From contig NZ_JAHWYN010000018.1 of assembly GCF_019351435.1 (NCBI RefSeq), forward strand, positions 29,929 through 93,928: a DNA stretch of 64,000 bases, read 5' to 3'. Under the pieces are notes generated by a model that was not told the DNA's origin, ran no database searches, and was given only the letters and a program-made list of their open reading frames with translations. This DNA is from Flavobacterium taihuense. Lineage in GTDB: Bacteria > Bacteroidota > Bacteroidia > Flavobacteriales > Flavobacteriaceae. Positions 1 to 8,975 of the stretch are shown piece after piece. A program made the translations under genes and the position numbers. Position 1 is the stretch's first letter, and the number at the start of each line of letters is the position of its first letter.

Positions 1-1
1 A

Positions 2-499
2 TATGCCCCAGCAGCTGCTGTTTATGCTTTGGGTGCCTTGGGTGTAAAAGGAAAAAATAATCTGAAAGATAAATCAATTATTCTTGCCAGTTCATTTTTA
101 ATAATGAATATTACTGTTTTAAGTTTAAAATCAATCACAAAAGTAGAAAGGCCTGACGGGACAAGTAATAATTCTTTTCCTTCAGGACATACCGCAACTG
201 CTTTTATGGGAGCTGAATTTTTATATCAGGAATATAAAGATGTTTCTCTTTGGTATGGTGTTTCGGGTTATGTCGTTGCCGCAGCCACAGGTGCATTTAG
301 AGTATATAATGATCGGCATTGGGTCACCGATGTAGCTGCTGGTGCAGGAATTGGGATATTAAGTGCAAAAGCGGGCTATTGGCTGTTTCCTACTGTAAAT
401 AAATTATTTGCGTCGAAAAGTAATCCAAACAGAAAATCTGCGTTTATTCCTTATTACGATGGAAAGCAAGTTGGATTTGGCTATGTTTCTTCTTTTTAA
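2..499 (+). CDS. PAP2-family phosphatase, 5' end outside window
   Basis: The reading frame is already open at base 2, so the gene starts upstream of the window. About 165 residues are visible. It carries the three PAP2 (type 2 phosphatidic acid phosphatase) motifs: K43 to R50-P51, PSGHT at 60-64, and R100 with H106 and D110. The family dephosphorylates lipid phosphates such as phosphatidate or undecaprenyl diphosphate at a membrane. Hydrophobic helices flank the motifs, and about 45 polar residues follow. A second PAP2 gene lies 0.6 kb downstream. The substrate cannot be told from sequence. Confidence 0.85.
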   Translation, partial: YAPAAAVYALGALGVKGKNNLKDKSIILASSFLIMNITVLSLKSITKVERPDGTSNNSFPSGHTATAFMGAEFLYQEYKDVSLWYGVSGYVVAAATGAFRVYNDRHWVTDVAAGAGIGILSAKAGYWLFPTVNKLFASKSNPNRKSAFIPYYDGKQVGFGYVSSF

Positions 500-546
500 A
501 CTAAAAGATATTGTGAAACAATAAATTCTAAAATCATAAATCTGCT

Positions 547-562
547 CCCGATAGCTATCGGG
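547..562. repeat. 16-bp perfect palindrome CCCGATAGCTATCGGG
   Basis: A perfect 16-base palindrome sits between the first PAP2 gene and the next gene, ending 18 bases before its ATG. I recall this sequence as common in intergenic DNA of Flavobacterium, but no copy count was made. As RNA it could form only a tight hairpin. No U-run follows, so it is not a clear terminator. Confidence 0.6.
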
Positions 563-580
563 GCTAAAATTATAAATACC

Positions 581-1063
581 ATGTACGTTCCTTTTGAAAA
601 ATTACCCGAAGAATCTAGAATTTGGATTTATCAATCGAATAGAAAGTTCTCGGATGCCGAGTTTTCTGAAATCGAGACCGATTTGCAAGCTTTCCTTAAC
701 GAATGGGCTGCACACGGAACTAGCCTTGAATCTTCCTATTTATTAAAATACAATCGTTTTATTATAATTGCCGTGAATCAGGAAGTTCAAGCAGCAACTG
801 GTTGTTCTATTGATTCTTCAGTTGAGTTTATCCAAAGTTTGGAAAAAAAATACAATGTTGATTTGTTGGATAAAATGAATGTAACCTTCAAACTGGGAGA
901 TCATATTGCTCACAAGTCATTGATTGATTTTAAGAAAATGGCGAAAGATAAAGCAGTTACCGAAAATACAATTGTCTTTAATAATTTGGTTAATAATATC
1001 GAGGAGTTCAATGAATCTTGGGAAGTTCCCGCTATGGATAGCTGGCATAGCCGATTTTTTTAA
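581..1063 (+). CDS. conserved Bacteroidota protein of unknown function (160 aa)
   Basis: This is a soluble 160-residue protein with no signal peptide and no membrane segment. From memory, relatives in Flavobacteriia are often labelled ABC transporter ATPase. No Walker A, signature or Walker B motif can be seen here, so that label is not supported. The protein starts at the first ATG and ends with an aromatic tail (WHSRFF). It lies between two PAP2 phosphatase genes on the same strand, 20 bases before the second. I do not assign a function. Confidence 0.7.
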   Translation: MYVPFEKLPEESRIWIYQSNRKFSDAEFSEIETDLQAFLNEWAAHGTSLESSYLLKYNRFIIIAVNQEVQAATGCSIDSSVEFIQSLEKKYNVDLLDKMNVTFKLGDHIAHKSLIDFKKMAKDKAVTENTIVFNNLVNNIEEFNESWEVPAMDSWHSRFF

Positions 1064-1083
1064 ACCAATTTTACAAAATCAAT

Positions 1084-1698
1084 ATGTCTAAAATCCTTTT
1101 ACTTTTAGTATTTCTTTTTTGTTTTTCAATTTCAAATGCCCAAAATTCTGATATAGATTTATTAAAGAAAATAAATTTAAATAGAAATACAAATCTAGAA
1201 TCAACAATGATTGGGATTACCAATAGTGCCATGCCTGTAAGTATTGGCACCCCTATCATTATTTATGCAGTCGGATTAATTGAAAAAGACAGTATTACAA
1301 AGAAAAAAGCAATTTTCATTGGTGAATCTTTAGCAGCTTCTACATTTATTTCTTTAGCGTTGAAAAGCATTACCAAAAGAGATAGACCTTATGTTTCTTA
1401 TCCAGAAATTGATAATATCACAGAAGAATCCAGTTATTCTTTTCCTTCGGCTCATACTTCAGCGGCATTTGCAACAGCCACATCATTGAGTATGGCTTAT
1501 CCAAAATGGTATGTTATTGCTCCATCTTTCTTATGGGCAGGTGCGGTAGGATATTCGCGTATGTACTTGGGTGTACATTACCCGACAGATGTTTTAGCTG
1601 GTGCTATTGTAGGTAGTGGTTCTGCTTTTTTGTGTTATAAATTGAATAAATGGATTAACAAAAAAAGAGCTCCTCACCAGAAAAAGCTTTGGGAGTAA
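1084..1698 (+). CDS. PAP2-family phosphatase, exported or membrane form
   Basis: The 204-residue protein begins with a signal peptide of about 19 residues ending SNA-Q. It has the PAP2 motifs K94 to R101-P102, PSAHT at 121-125 (Ala replaces the usual Gly), and R159 with H165 and D169. The His and Arg residues form the phosphohistidine active site in this family. The likely role is dephosphorylation of lipid phosphates on the periplasmic face. It is not a close copy of the first PAP2 gene: the N terminus and spacing differ. It starts 20 bases after the preceding gene and may be cotranscribed with it. Confidence 0.85.
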   Translation: MSKILLLLVFLFCFSISNAQNSDIDLLKKINLNRNTNLESTMIGITNSAMPVSIGTPIIIYAVGLIEKDSITKKKAIFIGESLAASTFISLALKSITKRDRPYVSYPEIDNITEESSYSFPSAHTSAAFATATSLSMAYPKWYVIAPSFLWAGAVGYSRMYLGVHYPTDVLAGAIVGSGSAFLCYKLNKWINKKRAPHQKKLWE

Positions 1699-1768
1699 CT
1701 GTATTATTCACTTTGTGCTCATTTAGTTGTATTTTGGTTTTCAAATTTTAAAACGTATTTTTGTTTTT

Positions 1769-2086
1769 GTGAAATGGACTAGTACTATATTATCAATTGT
1801 ATTTTTATTGCTTTCCTGTTTGCCATGTGCAGATAAGGGGGGGAATAGTTTATCACAAACTCTTGTAGAAAAAAGTAGTTCAGAACATAATCAGGATTAT
1901 GACGCTTGTTCTCCATTTTGTATTTGCAATTGTTGCAGTTCGCAAGTTTTTGCTTTTGATACTACTATTTGTAGTCTAGATTTAGTCATTATCAAAAAGA
2001 CAATAGAAAATAAAATTCCTGAATACAAATCAATTTTTGCTTCCAATTTCTTCGGAAGTATTTGGCAACCGCCTCAAATAGTATAA
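1769..2086 (+). CDS. small Cys-rich exported protein, DUF6660-like
   Basis: About 105 residues read from a GTG at 1769. The open frame extends upstream to a TTG at 1727 but contains no ATG. The GTG gives a short basic start (VKW) followed by a hydrophobic stretch and the CLPC motif typical of the small Bacteroidota proteins I know as DUF6660, which sit before CzcA-type pumps. A cluster of Cys follows (CSPFCICNCC), which suggests metal or disulfide chemistry in the envelope. It precedes the RND pump by 109 bases. The start codon is inferred and the function is unknown. Confidence 0.6.
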   Translation: MKWTSTILSIVFLLLSCLPCADKGGNSLSQTLVEKSSSEHNQDYDACSPFCICNCCSSQVFAFDTTICSLDLVIIKKTIENKIPEYKSIFASNFFGSIWQPPQIV

Positions 2087-2195
2087 TGAAACCTGATTCC
2101 AATTGGTATTGAAGATTGGGATAGAGAGCTGTGGCTTTTCCACAGAAAAAAGTGGACCTTTTTGGGTCTGATTTCTCATTCATTATATTAAAACA

Positions 2196-5100
2196 ATGGT
2201 ACAAAAAATCATTACATTTTCAGTAAACAACAAGTTGATTACGGGAGTCTTATTGTCCATTTTTGTTATGTTTGGCGTTTATTCATTTACGCAATTAAGC
2301 GTTGATGCATTACCGGATGTGACGAATAATCAGGTGCAAGTAATAACTAATGCACCGAACCTCGCTACTCAAGAAGTAGAGCAATTTATAACTTATCCAT
2401 TAGAAACTGAATTCAAATCATTGTCCGATATGATTGAATTACGGAGTACAAGCCGTTCGGGTTTGTCTGTAATTACAATTGTTTTCAAAGATAATGTACC
2501 CGCTAATATTGCCCGCCAACGGGTTGATGAAAAAATAAAAATGACGACGGATAATATTCCGAAACAATATGGAATACCAGAATTATTGCCACCAACGACA
2601 GGACTTGGCGAAATTTTTCAATATGTATTGGTTCCCCAGAAAGGATATGAAGAGAAATATGATCTAACTGAATTAAGAACAATTCAGGATTGGATTGTAC
2701 GTCGTCAATTATTAGGTACTGTTGGAGTTGTAGATGTGAGCAGTTTTGGTGGAAAATTAAAGCAATACGAAGTTTCTGTAAAGCCCGAAAGATTGGCAGC
2801 CAATAATCTTACTCTTATTGAAGTTTTTGATGCGTTACAAAATAACAATGAAAACACTGGCGGGAGTTACATTGACAAAGGACCTAATGTATATTTTATT
2901 CGTGGAGAAGGATTAATCCAAAATATTGAAGACATCAATAATATTGTCATAAAAAACAACTCAGGTGTCCCTATTTTGATAAAAGACATTGCCGAAGTTA
3001 AATTTGGTTTTGCCCCACGTTATGGAGCTATGACCAGAAATGGAAAAGGAGAAACTGTTGGAGGAGTTGTTCTAATGCAAAAAGGGGAGAACGCTGTTAG
3101 AGTAATTGAACTTGTTAAAGGAAAAATACAATCAATAGAAAAATCCTTGCCGAAAGGCGTAAAAATTGATGTTTTTGTTGACAGAACCAAACTTATTGAA
3201 AAAACGGTCAGTACGGTTTCTGCCAATTTGTTGGAAGGAGCATTAATTGTGATACTAGTTTTAGTGTTGTTTTTAGGAAGTTTGAGAGCTGGTTTAATTG
3301 TAGCATCAGTTATTCCTTTGGCAATGCTTTTTGCAATAATCATAATGAATCTCTTTGGCTTGAGTGCCAATTTGATGAGTATGGGAGCTTTGGATTTTGG
3401 ACTAATTGTAGATGGTGCCGTAATTATTGTTGAAGCTACTTTGCATATTTTTTCTAAACACTATAAGAACAATATTCTTTCTCAAAAGAAAATGGACCAT
3501 GAAGTAATAAAAAGTTCTTCAAAAATAATGAGTTCTGCCATTTTTGGACAAATTATAATCCTGATTGTTTACATACCATTATTTGTATTGAGTGGAGTAG
3601 AGGGCAAAATGTTTATGCCAATGGCGCAAACGGTAAGTTTCGCAATACTTGGTGCATTATTACTTTCACTAACTTATGTGCCATGGGCGAGTAGTATATT
3701 TTTAAGTAAAAATATCAATAACGAACCGAATTTTACCGACCGATTTATCAATAAATTGAATAATTGGTATCACCCGGTTTTGGTTATTGCATTGAAAAGA
3801 AAAGTTGAAGTTATATGCATTGCAGGTTTTTTGCTTATTGCTTCGATATTCATTTTTAATTCATTGGGAGGTGAGTTTATTCCTGAATTGGATGAAGGCG
3901 ATTTTGCAATGAATTATACAATTCGTCAAGGAAGCAGTTTGCCACAAAGCATTGAAGTGGGCACACAGTTGGAAAAATTGGCACTGGCATTCCCAGAGGT
4001 AAAAGAAGTAGTTAGTAAAATAGGGACCAGTGAAATTCCTACTGATCCAATGCCTATAGAAAGTGCTGATATTATTATGGTTTTGAAAGATAAAAATTAT
4101 TGGACAACAGCAGATAATAAAGAAGATTTGGCCGAGAAAATGAATGAAAAATTAAGTCAGATTCCAGGTTGTAATTTATCTTTTGAACAACCCATTCAAA
4201 TGCGTTTTAATGAACTGATTGCAGGGGTAAAATCGGATATTGCCATAAAAATATTTGGTGATGATTTGGATAAATTATTTTCGGAAGCAAATAAGGTGGT
4301 TCCAATTATACGGGGAATTCAAGGTCTCACGGATATCAAAGTAGAGCAAGTTACAGGAATGCCACAATTGGTTGTGAAATATAATCGAAACAAAATTGCA
4401 CAATACGGATTGAATATTGCCGAAGTAAACCGCATTCTTAACACGGCTTATGCTGGTGGGATAACCGGAGTGGTGTATGAGGGAGAACGCAAGTTTGATT
4501 TGGTTGTTCGTATTCCTAAAAATGAAAATACCGATATTGACGCTTTAAAATCTTTGTTAATTCCAACGCCGAGCGGAAATCAAATTCCGTTGAACGAAGT
4601 GTCCGAAATATCTTTCAAAACTGCACCATCACAAATAAGCAGGGAAGAGGCACAGCGAAGAATTGTCATTGAGGCCAATGTTCGCGGTAAAGATGTAGAA
4701 AGCGTAGTTTTGGAAATCCAAAAGAAACTCGATGCTAAATTAAAATTGCCAGAGGGTTATTTCATAAAATATGGAGGGCAATTTCAAAACCTTCAAGAAG
4801 CAAAAGGTAGATTGCTATTGGCTGTTCCGGTTGCGCTTTTACTTATTTTCTTTCTCCTCTTTTTGTCGTTCGGCTCTCTCAAGGAAGCAACGATAATTTT
4901 TTCAGCGATTCCTTTGGCTTCTATTGGTGGAGTTTTAGCTTTATGGGGGCGAGGAATGAATTTTAGTATTTCGGCGGGTGTAGGTTTTATTGCGCTTTTT
5001 GGCGTCGCTGTTCTGAATGGAATCGTATTAATCAGCTATTATAATCAGTTAAAAGAGGAAGGAGAAGACAATTTATTGCAACGTATTTACAAAGGAAGCA

Positions 5101-6491
5101 GTGCCCGATTAAGACCAATTTTAGCAACAGCAACAGTTGCATCATTAGGTTTTCTGCCAATGGCTTTAAGTACAAGTGCAGGTTCGGAAGTTCAAAAACC
5201 TTTGGCAACAGTTGTAATCGGTGGTTTATTGACCTCGACATTACTAACTTTATTTGTTTTACCTGTGTTATATTATTTAGTCATGTCTTCAAAAAAAATA
5301 AAAGTAAATCCAAAAATTGCATCAATTGTTGTTTTGTTTTTTACTTGTTTTTCTTTTAATGCAAATGCACAAACTTTTACTTTGCAAAATGCACTCGATT
5401 TGGCAACCAAAAATTATCCAACGATGCAACAGGCTTCTTTACAAACGGAGCAACAACAGGCATTGACAAAAACGGCCACAGTTTTGGATCCATTCAATAT
5501 TAATAGTAATTTGGGGCAAATGAACAGTAAATGGTTTGATTACAATTTGGGAGTTGCTCAAGGTTTTAAATTGTCGAATAAAGCAGATCGGAATCTTTTG
5601 AATCAAAATGTAACCGTTGCCAAATCATTTGAAGCGGTTACCAAAAACGAATTGATTAAAAACGTTTCAAGTACATATTTTATGTGGATTTACAATGTGC
5701 AACAGTACAAGTTATTACTTGAAATAGATGCTCTTTTTGCAGATTATGAAAAGTATGCAGACAAGAAATTTCAAGTAGGTGAAAGTAATAAACTCGAAAA
5801 AATTAGCGCCACATTGCAACACAAAGATTTAAAAATGCAATTATCAGAGGTCAATACTCGAGTCTCTTTTTATTTGGCTGAATTGCAAAAATGGACAGGA
5901 AATGTTTTAGTTTATGAAGCTCCGGCAAAATATGAAACATTGCAAGAAGTTGATTTGAGCGATAGTACATTGGTAAAGAATCACCCAGTTTTAAAGCTTT
6001 TGCAGCAGCAGATTATCGCAAAAGAACTGACTATAAAATCAGAAAAGGCCAAAGCAAATCCATCATTTAATGTTGGTGTGAATGCACAAAGTATGGACAA
6101 AGAAACGCCGTTTTATTATGGAAGTGTAGGAATTAATATTCCATTATTCAGAAACGGAATTGAAGCAAAAACGCAAGTGGCAAAATTAGAAACCGAAATT
6201 GCCAAAAAAGAATTGGAGAAATCACAACAGGAATTGGTTACTGTTTATTTGCAACAATACCAGCTTCAAAAACAATATTTGGAGCAACTCAATTATTATA
6301 AAAACGAGGGAATTCCAATGGCTGAAACGATTGTAAATTCGGCTCAGAGGCTATACAAATCAGGTGACATCGGTTATGTTGAATACACCCAAAACCTGAA
6401 AGATGCCAACAAAATCAAGAATGATTATTTGATTGCAATGAACAATTACAATCAAACGATAATCAACATTCAATTTTTACTAAATAAATAA
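2196..6491 (+). CDS. CzcA-like heavy-metal RND pump fused to a TolC-type outer-membrane channel
   Basis: At 1431 residues this is about 400 longer than a simple RND pump. Residues 1-1029 are a complete HME-RND proton antiporter. Its TM4 motif is D400-FGLIV-D406-GA, the DFGxxxDGA form of CzcA/CnrA pumps that export divalent cations (Zn, Co, Cd, Ni). From M1030 a basic stretch, a hydrophobic helix and NANA-Q (1055-1059) form an internal signal peptide. A TolC/CusC-type coiled-coil barrel follows (1060-1431). RND proteins end in the cytoplasm, so this helix would place the channel domain in the periplasm. Similar fusions are common in Bacteroidota. The adaptor gene follows after 9 bases. Confidence 0.9.
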   Translation: MVQKIITFSVNNKLITGVLLSIFVMFGVYSFTQLSVDALPDVTNNQVQVITNAPNLATQEVEQFITYPLETEFKSLSDMIELRSTSRSGLSVITIVFKDNVPANIARQRVDEKIKMTTDNIPKQYGIPELLPPTTGLGEIFQYVLVPQKGYEEKYDLTELRTIQDWIVRRQLLGTVGVVDVSSFGGKLKQYEVSVKPERLAANNLTLIEVFDALQNNNENTGGSYIDKGPNVYFIRGEGLIQNIEDINNIVIKNNSGVPILIKDIAEVKFGFAPRYGAMTRNGKGETVGGVVLMQKGENAVRVIELVKGKIQSIEKSLPKGVKIDVFVDRTKLIEKTVSTVSANLLEGALIVILVLVLFLGSLRAGLIVASVIPLAMLFAIIIMNLFGLSANLMSMGALDFGLIVDGAVIIVEATLHIFSKHYKNNILSQKKMDHEVIKSSSKIMSSAIFGQIIILIVYIPLFVLSGVEGKMFMPMAQTVSFAILGALLLSLTYVPWASSIFLSKNINNEPNFTDRFINKLNNWYHPVLVIALKRKVEVICIAGFLLIASIFIFNSLGGEFIPELDEGDFAMNYTIRQGSSLPQSIEVGTQLEKLALAFPEVKEVVSKIGTSEIPTDPMPIESADIIMVLKDKNYWTTADNKEDLAEKMNEKLSQIPGCNLSFEQPIQMRFNELIAGVKSDIAIKIFGDDLDKLFSEANKVVPIIRGIQGLTDIKVEQVTGMPQLVVKYNRNKIAQYGLNIAEVNRILNTAYAGGITGVVYEGERKFDLVVRIPKNENTDIDALKSLLIPTPSGNQIPLNEVSEISFKTAPSQISREEAQRRIVIEANVRGKDVESVVLEIQKKLDAKLKLPEGYFIKYGGQFQNLQEAKGRLLLAVPVALLLIFFLLFLSFGSLKEATIIFSAIPLASIGGVLALWGRGMNFSISAGVGFIALFGVAVLNGIVLISYYNQLKEEGEDNLLQRIYKGSSARLRPILATATVASLGFLPMALSTSAGSEVQKPLATVVIGGLLTSTLLTLFVLPVLYYLVMSSKKIKVNPKIASIVVLFFTCFSFNANAQTFTLQNALDLATKNYPTMQQASLQTEQQQALTKTATVLDPFNINSNLGQMNSKWFDYNLGVAQGFKLSNKADRNLLNQNVTVAKSFEAVTKNELIKNVSSTYFMWIYNVQQYKLLLEIDALFADYEKYADKKFQVGESNKLEKISATLQHKDLKMQLSEVNTRVSFYLAELQKWTGNVLVYEAPAKYETLQEVDLSDSTLVKNHPVLKLLQQQIIAKELTIKSEKAKANPSFNVGVNAQSMDKETPFYYGSVGINIPLFRNGIEAKTQVAKLETEIAKKELEKSQQELVTVYLQQYQLQKQYLEQLNYYKNEGIPMAETIVNSAQRLYKSGDIGYVEYTQNLKDANKIKNDYLIAMNNYNQTIINIQFLLNK

Positions 6492-6500
6492 AATACAGTA

Positions 6501-7658
6501 ATGAAAAATAATATAGCAACCTTATTCTTTCTTGTTTTAGCTCTATTCTCCTGTAAAAATAATGCAGATAAAATACCAATAGTTAATGATTCGAAAGAGG
6601 TAGTAGAAGATAAATCAGTTGTGACTTTTACAGATGCACAAATAAAGGCGGTAGACTTACATTTAGGTAATTTTGAAAATAAAAACTTAACCACAACCTT
6701 AAAAATTAATGGAAAATTATCGTTACCTCCACAACATCAATCGCAAGTGAGTATATTGATGGGTGGTGTTGTAAGAAACATTTTGGTTCAAGAAGGAGAA
6801 TATGTGACCGCAGGGAAAACGCTGGCAACAATTGCCAATACTGAAGTGATACAATTGCAGCAAGATTATTTAGAAAATAATGCCAACCTTAATTATTTAG
6901 AAAAAGAGTACCAACGCCAAAAAGAGTTGAGAGACGATAATATAAATGCTGGTAAAACCTATCAGCAGGCTCAAAGAGAATTACAGATTGCACAAGCAAA
7001 AAAAGAAACTTTACGTTCCAAATTGATGCAATTGGGTATCAACGCAAATAAGTTATCGTCAAAAAACATTGCCTCAAGCATCGCTATTTCGGCACCTATA
7101 AGCGGATATATACAGCATATTAATTTGAGTATGGGTAAATATGCCGACGCAAATGCTGTATTGTTTGAAATCATTGACAATCGTTTTTTACATTTGGATT
7201 TAAAAGTTTTTGAAAAGGATATTCACAAAATAAAAATTGGACAAGAAATACTATTTAGTGATGCGAATGATATTTCGCATACACATCCAGCCAAGATTTA
7301 TGCTATCAATAAAGCATTTGAACCAAATGAACAAGCGGTATTGGTACATGCCAAAATGAATGAGATAACCGAAACGCTGTTGCCAGGAATGTATGTAGAA
7401 GCACGTGTAAAAATTGATAATAACAACACAACGGCACTGCCAACGGAAGCTATTGTCAACAATGGCAATGATCATTTTATTTTTATTTCAATAGGAAAAA
7501 ACAGGTTTCAACAAATAAAAGTGACTATTGGCACTTCAGATTTAGGCTTTACAGAAGTTAAGGTAATTGATGTAGTTCCTGAGAATGCAAAAGTGGTAAT
7601 CAAAGGTGCATATTATTTATTATCGGAACTAACCAAAGGGAGCGGAGAAGAAGAATAG
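6501..7658 (+). CDS. RND efflux periplasmic adaptor, CzcB/CusB type
   Basis: The 385-residue lipoprotein has lipobox LFSC (C18). It shows the usual adaptor order: a biotinyl-lipoyl half (GGVVRNILVQEGEYV), a long alpha-helical hairpin around residues 115-170, the second lipoyl half, beta-barrel and membrane-proximal domain. Such adaptors bridge the inner-membrane RND pump and the outer-membrane channel and may bind the metal. It follows the pump-channel fusion by 9 bases, so the two genes encode a complete tripartite exporter. Unlike the two adaptors further downstream, it lacks the CxMHP...CPxCGM metal-binding head. Confidence 0.88.
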   Translation: MKNNIATLFFLVLALFSCKNNADKIPIVNDSKEVVEDKSVVTFTDAQIKAVDLHLGNFENKNLTTTLKINGKLSLPPQHQSQVSILMGGVVRNILVQEGEYVTAGKTLATIANTEVIQLQQDYLENNANLNYLEKEYQRQKELRDDNINAGKTYQQAQRELQIAQAKKETLRSKLMQLGINANKLSSKNIASSIAISAPISGYIQHINLSMGKYADANAVLFEIIDNRFLHLDLKVFEKDIHKIKIGQEILFSDANDISHTHPAKIYAINKAFEPNEQAVLVHAKMNEITETLLPGMYVEARVKIDNNNTTALPTEAIVNNGNDHFIFISIGKNRFQQIKVTIGTSDLGFTEVKVIDVVPENAKVVIKGAYYLLSELTKGSGEEE

Positions 7659-7683
7659 ATATAATGCCTATTTTTGTTAATGA

Positions 7684-8889
7684 ATGTTAAGGATATTGAA
7701 AATGAAAGTATTTAAGTCTATTTCTAGAACAGTTTGGATACTCTCTTTAATCAGTTTGTTTACTGACACTGCTAGTGAAATGTTGTATCCCATAATGCCT
7801 ATTTATTTAAAAACAATAGGGTTTTCAATTGTTTTAATAGGGGTTTTAGAAGGTTTTGCAGAAGCTTTAGCAGGTTTAAGTAAAGGTTATTTTGGGAAAT
7901 TATCGGATGATTCAGGGAAACGCATTCCTTTTGTACAACTGGGATATGCACTAAGTTCGATTTCAAAGCCAATGATGGCCATTTTTTCATTTCCAATATG
8001 GATTTTCTTCTCGCGGGCAATGGATCGATTCGGAAAAGGGATTCGTACAGCTGCAAGAGATGCCATACTATCGGATGAAGCAACTGTCGAGACCAAAGGA
8101 AAGATATTTGGATTACATCGTTCTATGGATACTTTTGGTGCTGTTTTTGAACCCACTTTGGCATTATTGTATCTCTATTTTTATCCACAGCAATACAAAA
8201 CACTTTTTTATATTGCTTTTATACCTGGTTTATTAGCAATAGCTTCTTCTTTTTTTTTGAAAGATAAAAACAAAAAGAGTTTACCCGAAGTAAAGAAAAC
8301 TTCTTTTTTGTCTTTTCTGAAGTATTGGAAAACTAGTCCGTTGCGGTATCGCAAAATACTGATAGGACTTTTGGCTTTCGCGGTATTTAACAGTTCGGAT
8401 GTTTTTTTATTGCTAAAGGCCAAGCAAGCGGGTTTAAATGATACGTCGGTTATTGGAGTTTATATTTTCTATAATTTAGTCTATGCTCTTTGCGCTTTTC
8501 CATTAGGTTTTTACGCTGATAAAATAGGGCTCAAGAAAATGTTTGTTTTTGGACTTTTGTTATTTTCGATAGTATATTTCGGAATGGCGCTTAGTACCAA
8601 TATTTACATTATTGCTTCATTGTTTTTTATTTATGGAATATATGCTGCGGCAACTGAAGGTATTTCAAAAGCCTAGATTAGTAACGTTTCTGATAAAAAG
8701 GATACAGCAACAGCAATTGGAACGTATTCAGCATTTCAAAGTATTTGCGCTATGATTGCCAGTTCGTTGACGGGAATTATTTGGTATGAATTTGGTGCAA
8801 ATACAACCTTTTTGGTTACAGCTATAGCAACAGCATTCGTTATTGCTTACTTCTTGTTTTTTATCGAATACAAAAAGAGAATAATATAA
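7684..8889 (+). pseudogene. MFS transporter interrupted by one in-frame amber codon
   Basis: An MFS permease reads from ATG 7684 (or ATG 7702) to a TAG at 8674-8676. The same frame then stays open for 70 more codons, to TAA at 8887. The continuation is clearly MFS: a loop with TATAIGTYSAFQ, then two more hydrophobic helices. The TAG falls in a conserved loop (EGISKA-stop-ISNV) where relatives usually have Trp, so one TGG to TAG change explains it. TAG ends ordinary genes here (aroC, the P-type ATPase), so recoding is unlikely. The truncated 330-residue product would lack the last helices. Its place in the metal island suggests a former metal-linked or drug-type permease. A sequencing error is possible. 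Confidence 0.75.
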
Positions 8890-8975
8890 AATCAACAGAT
8901 TTTTTAATCACAATCACAATCACAAATAGAGAATAGCGATGCTAAGTTCCTATAAAAAATAAATAGTATCTGGAT

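Noticed and set aside
1850..1856. Run of G in the DUF6660-like gene as a phase-variable tract
   Set aside because: Seven G is short, and the frame reads through to a sensible Cys-rich end; no evidence of variation.
8674..8676. In-frame TAG in the MFS gene as a recoded sense codon
   Set aside because: TAG ends aroC, the P-type ATPase and the CAP gene normally, and no recoding hairpin is apparent, so mutation or sequencing error is simpler.
8906..8923. Three tandem copies of AATCAC
   Set aside because: Only 18 bases and no spacer structure; not a CRISPR or a functional repeat that can be supported.
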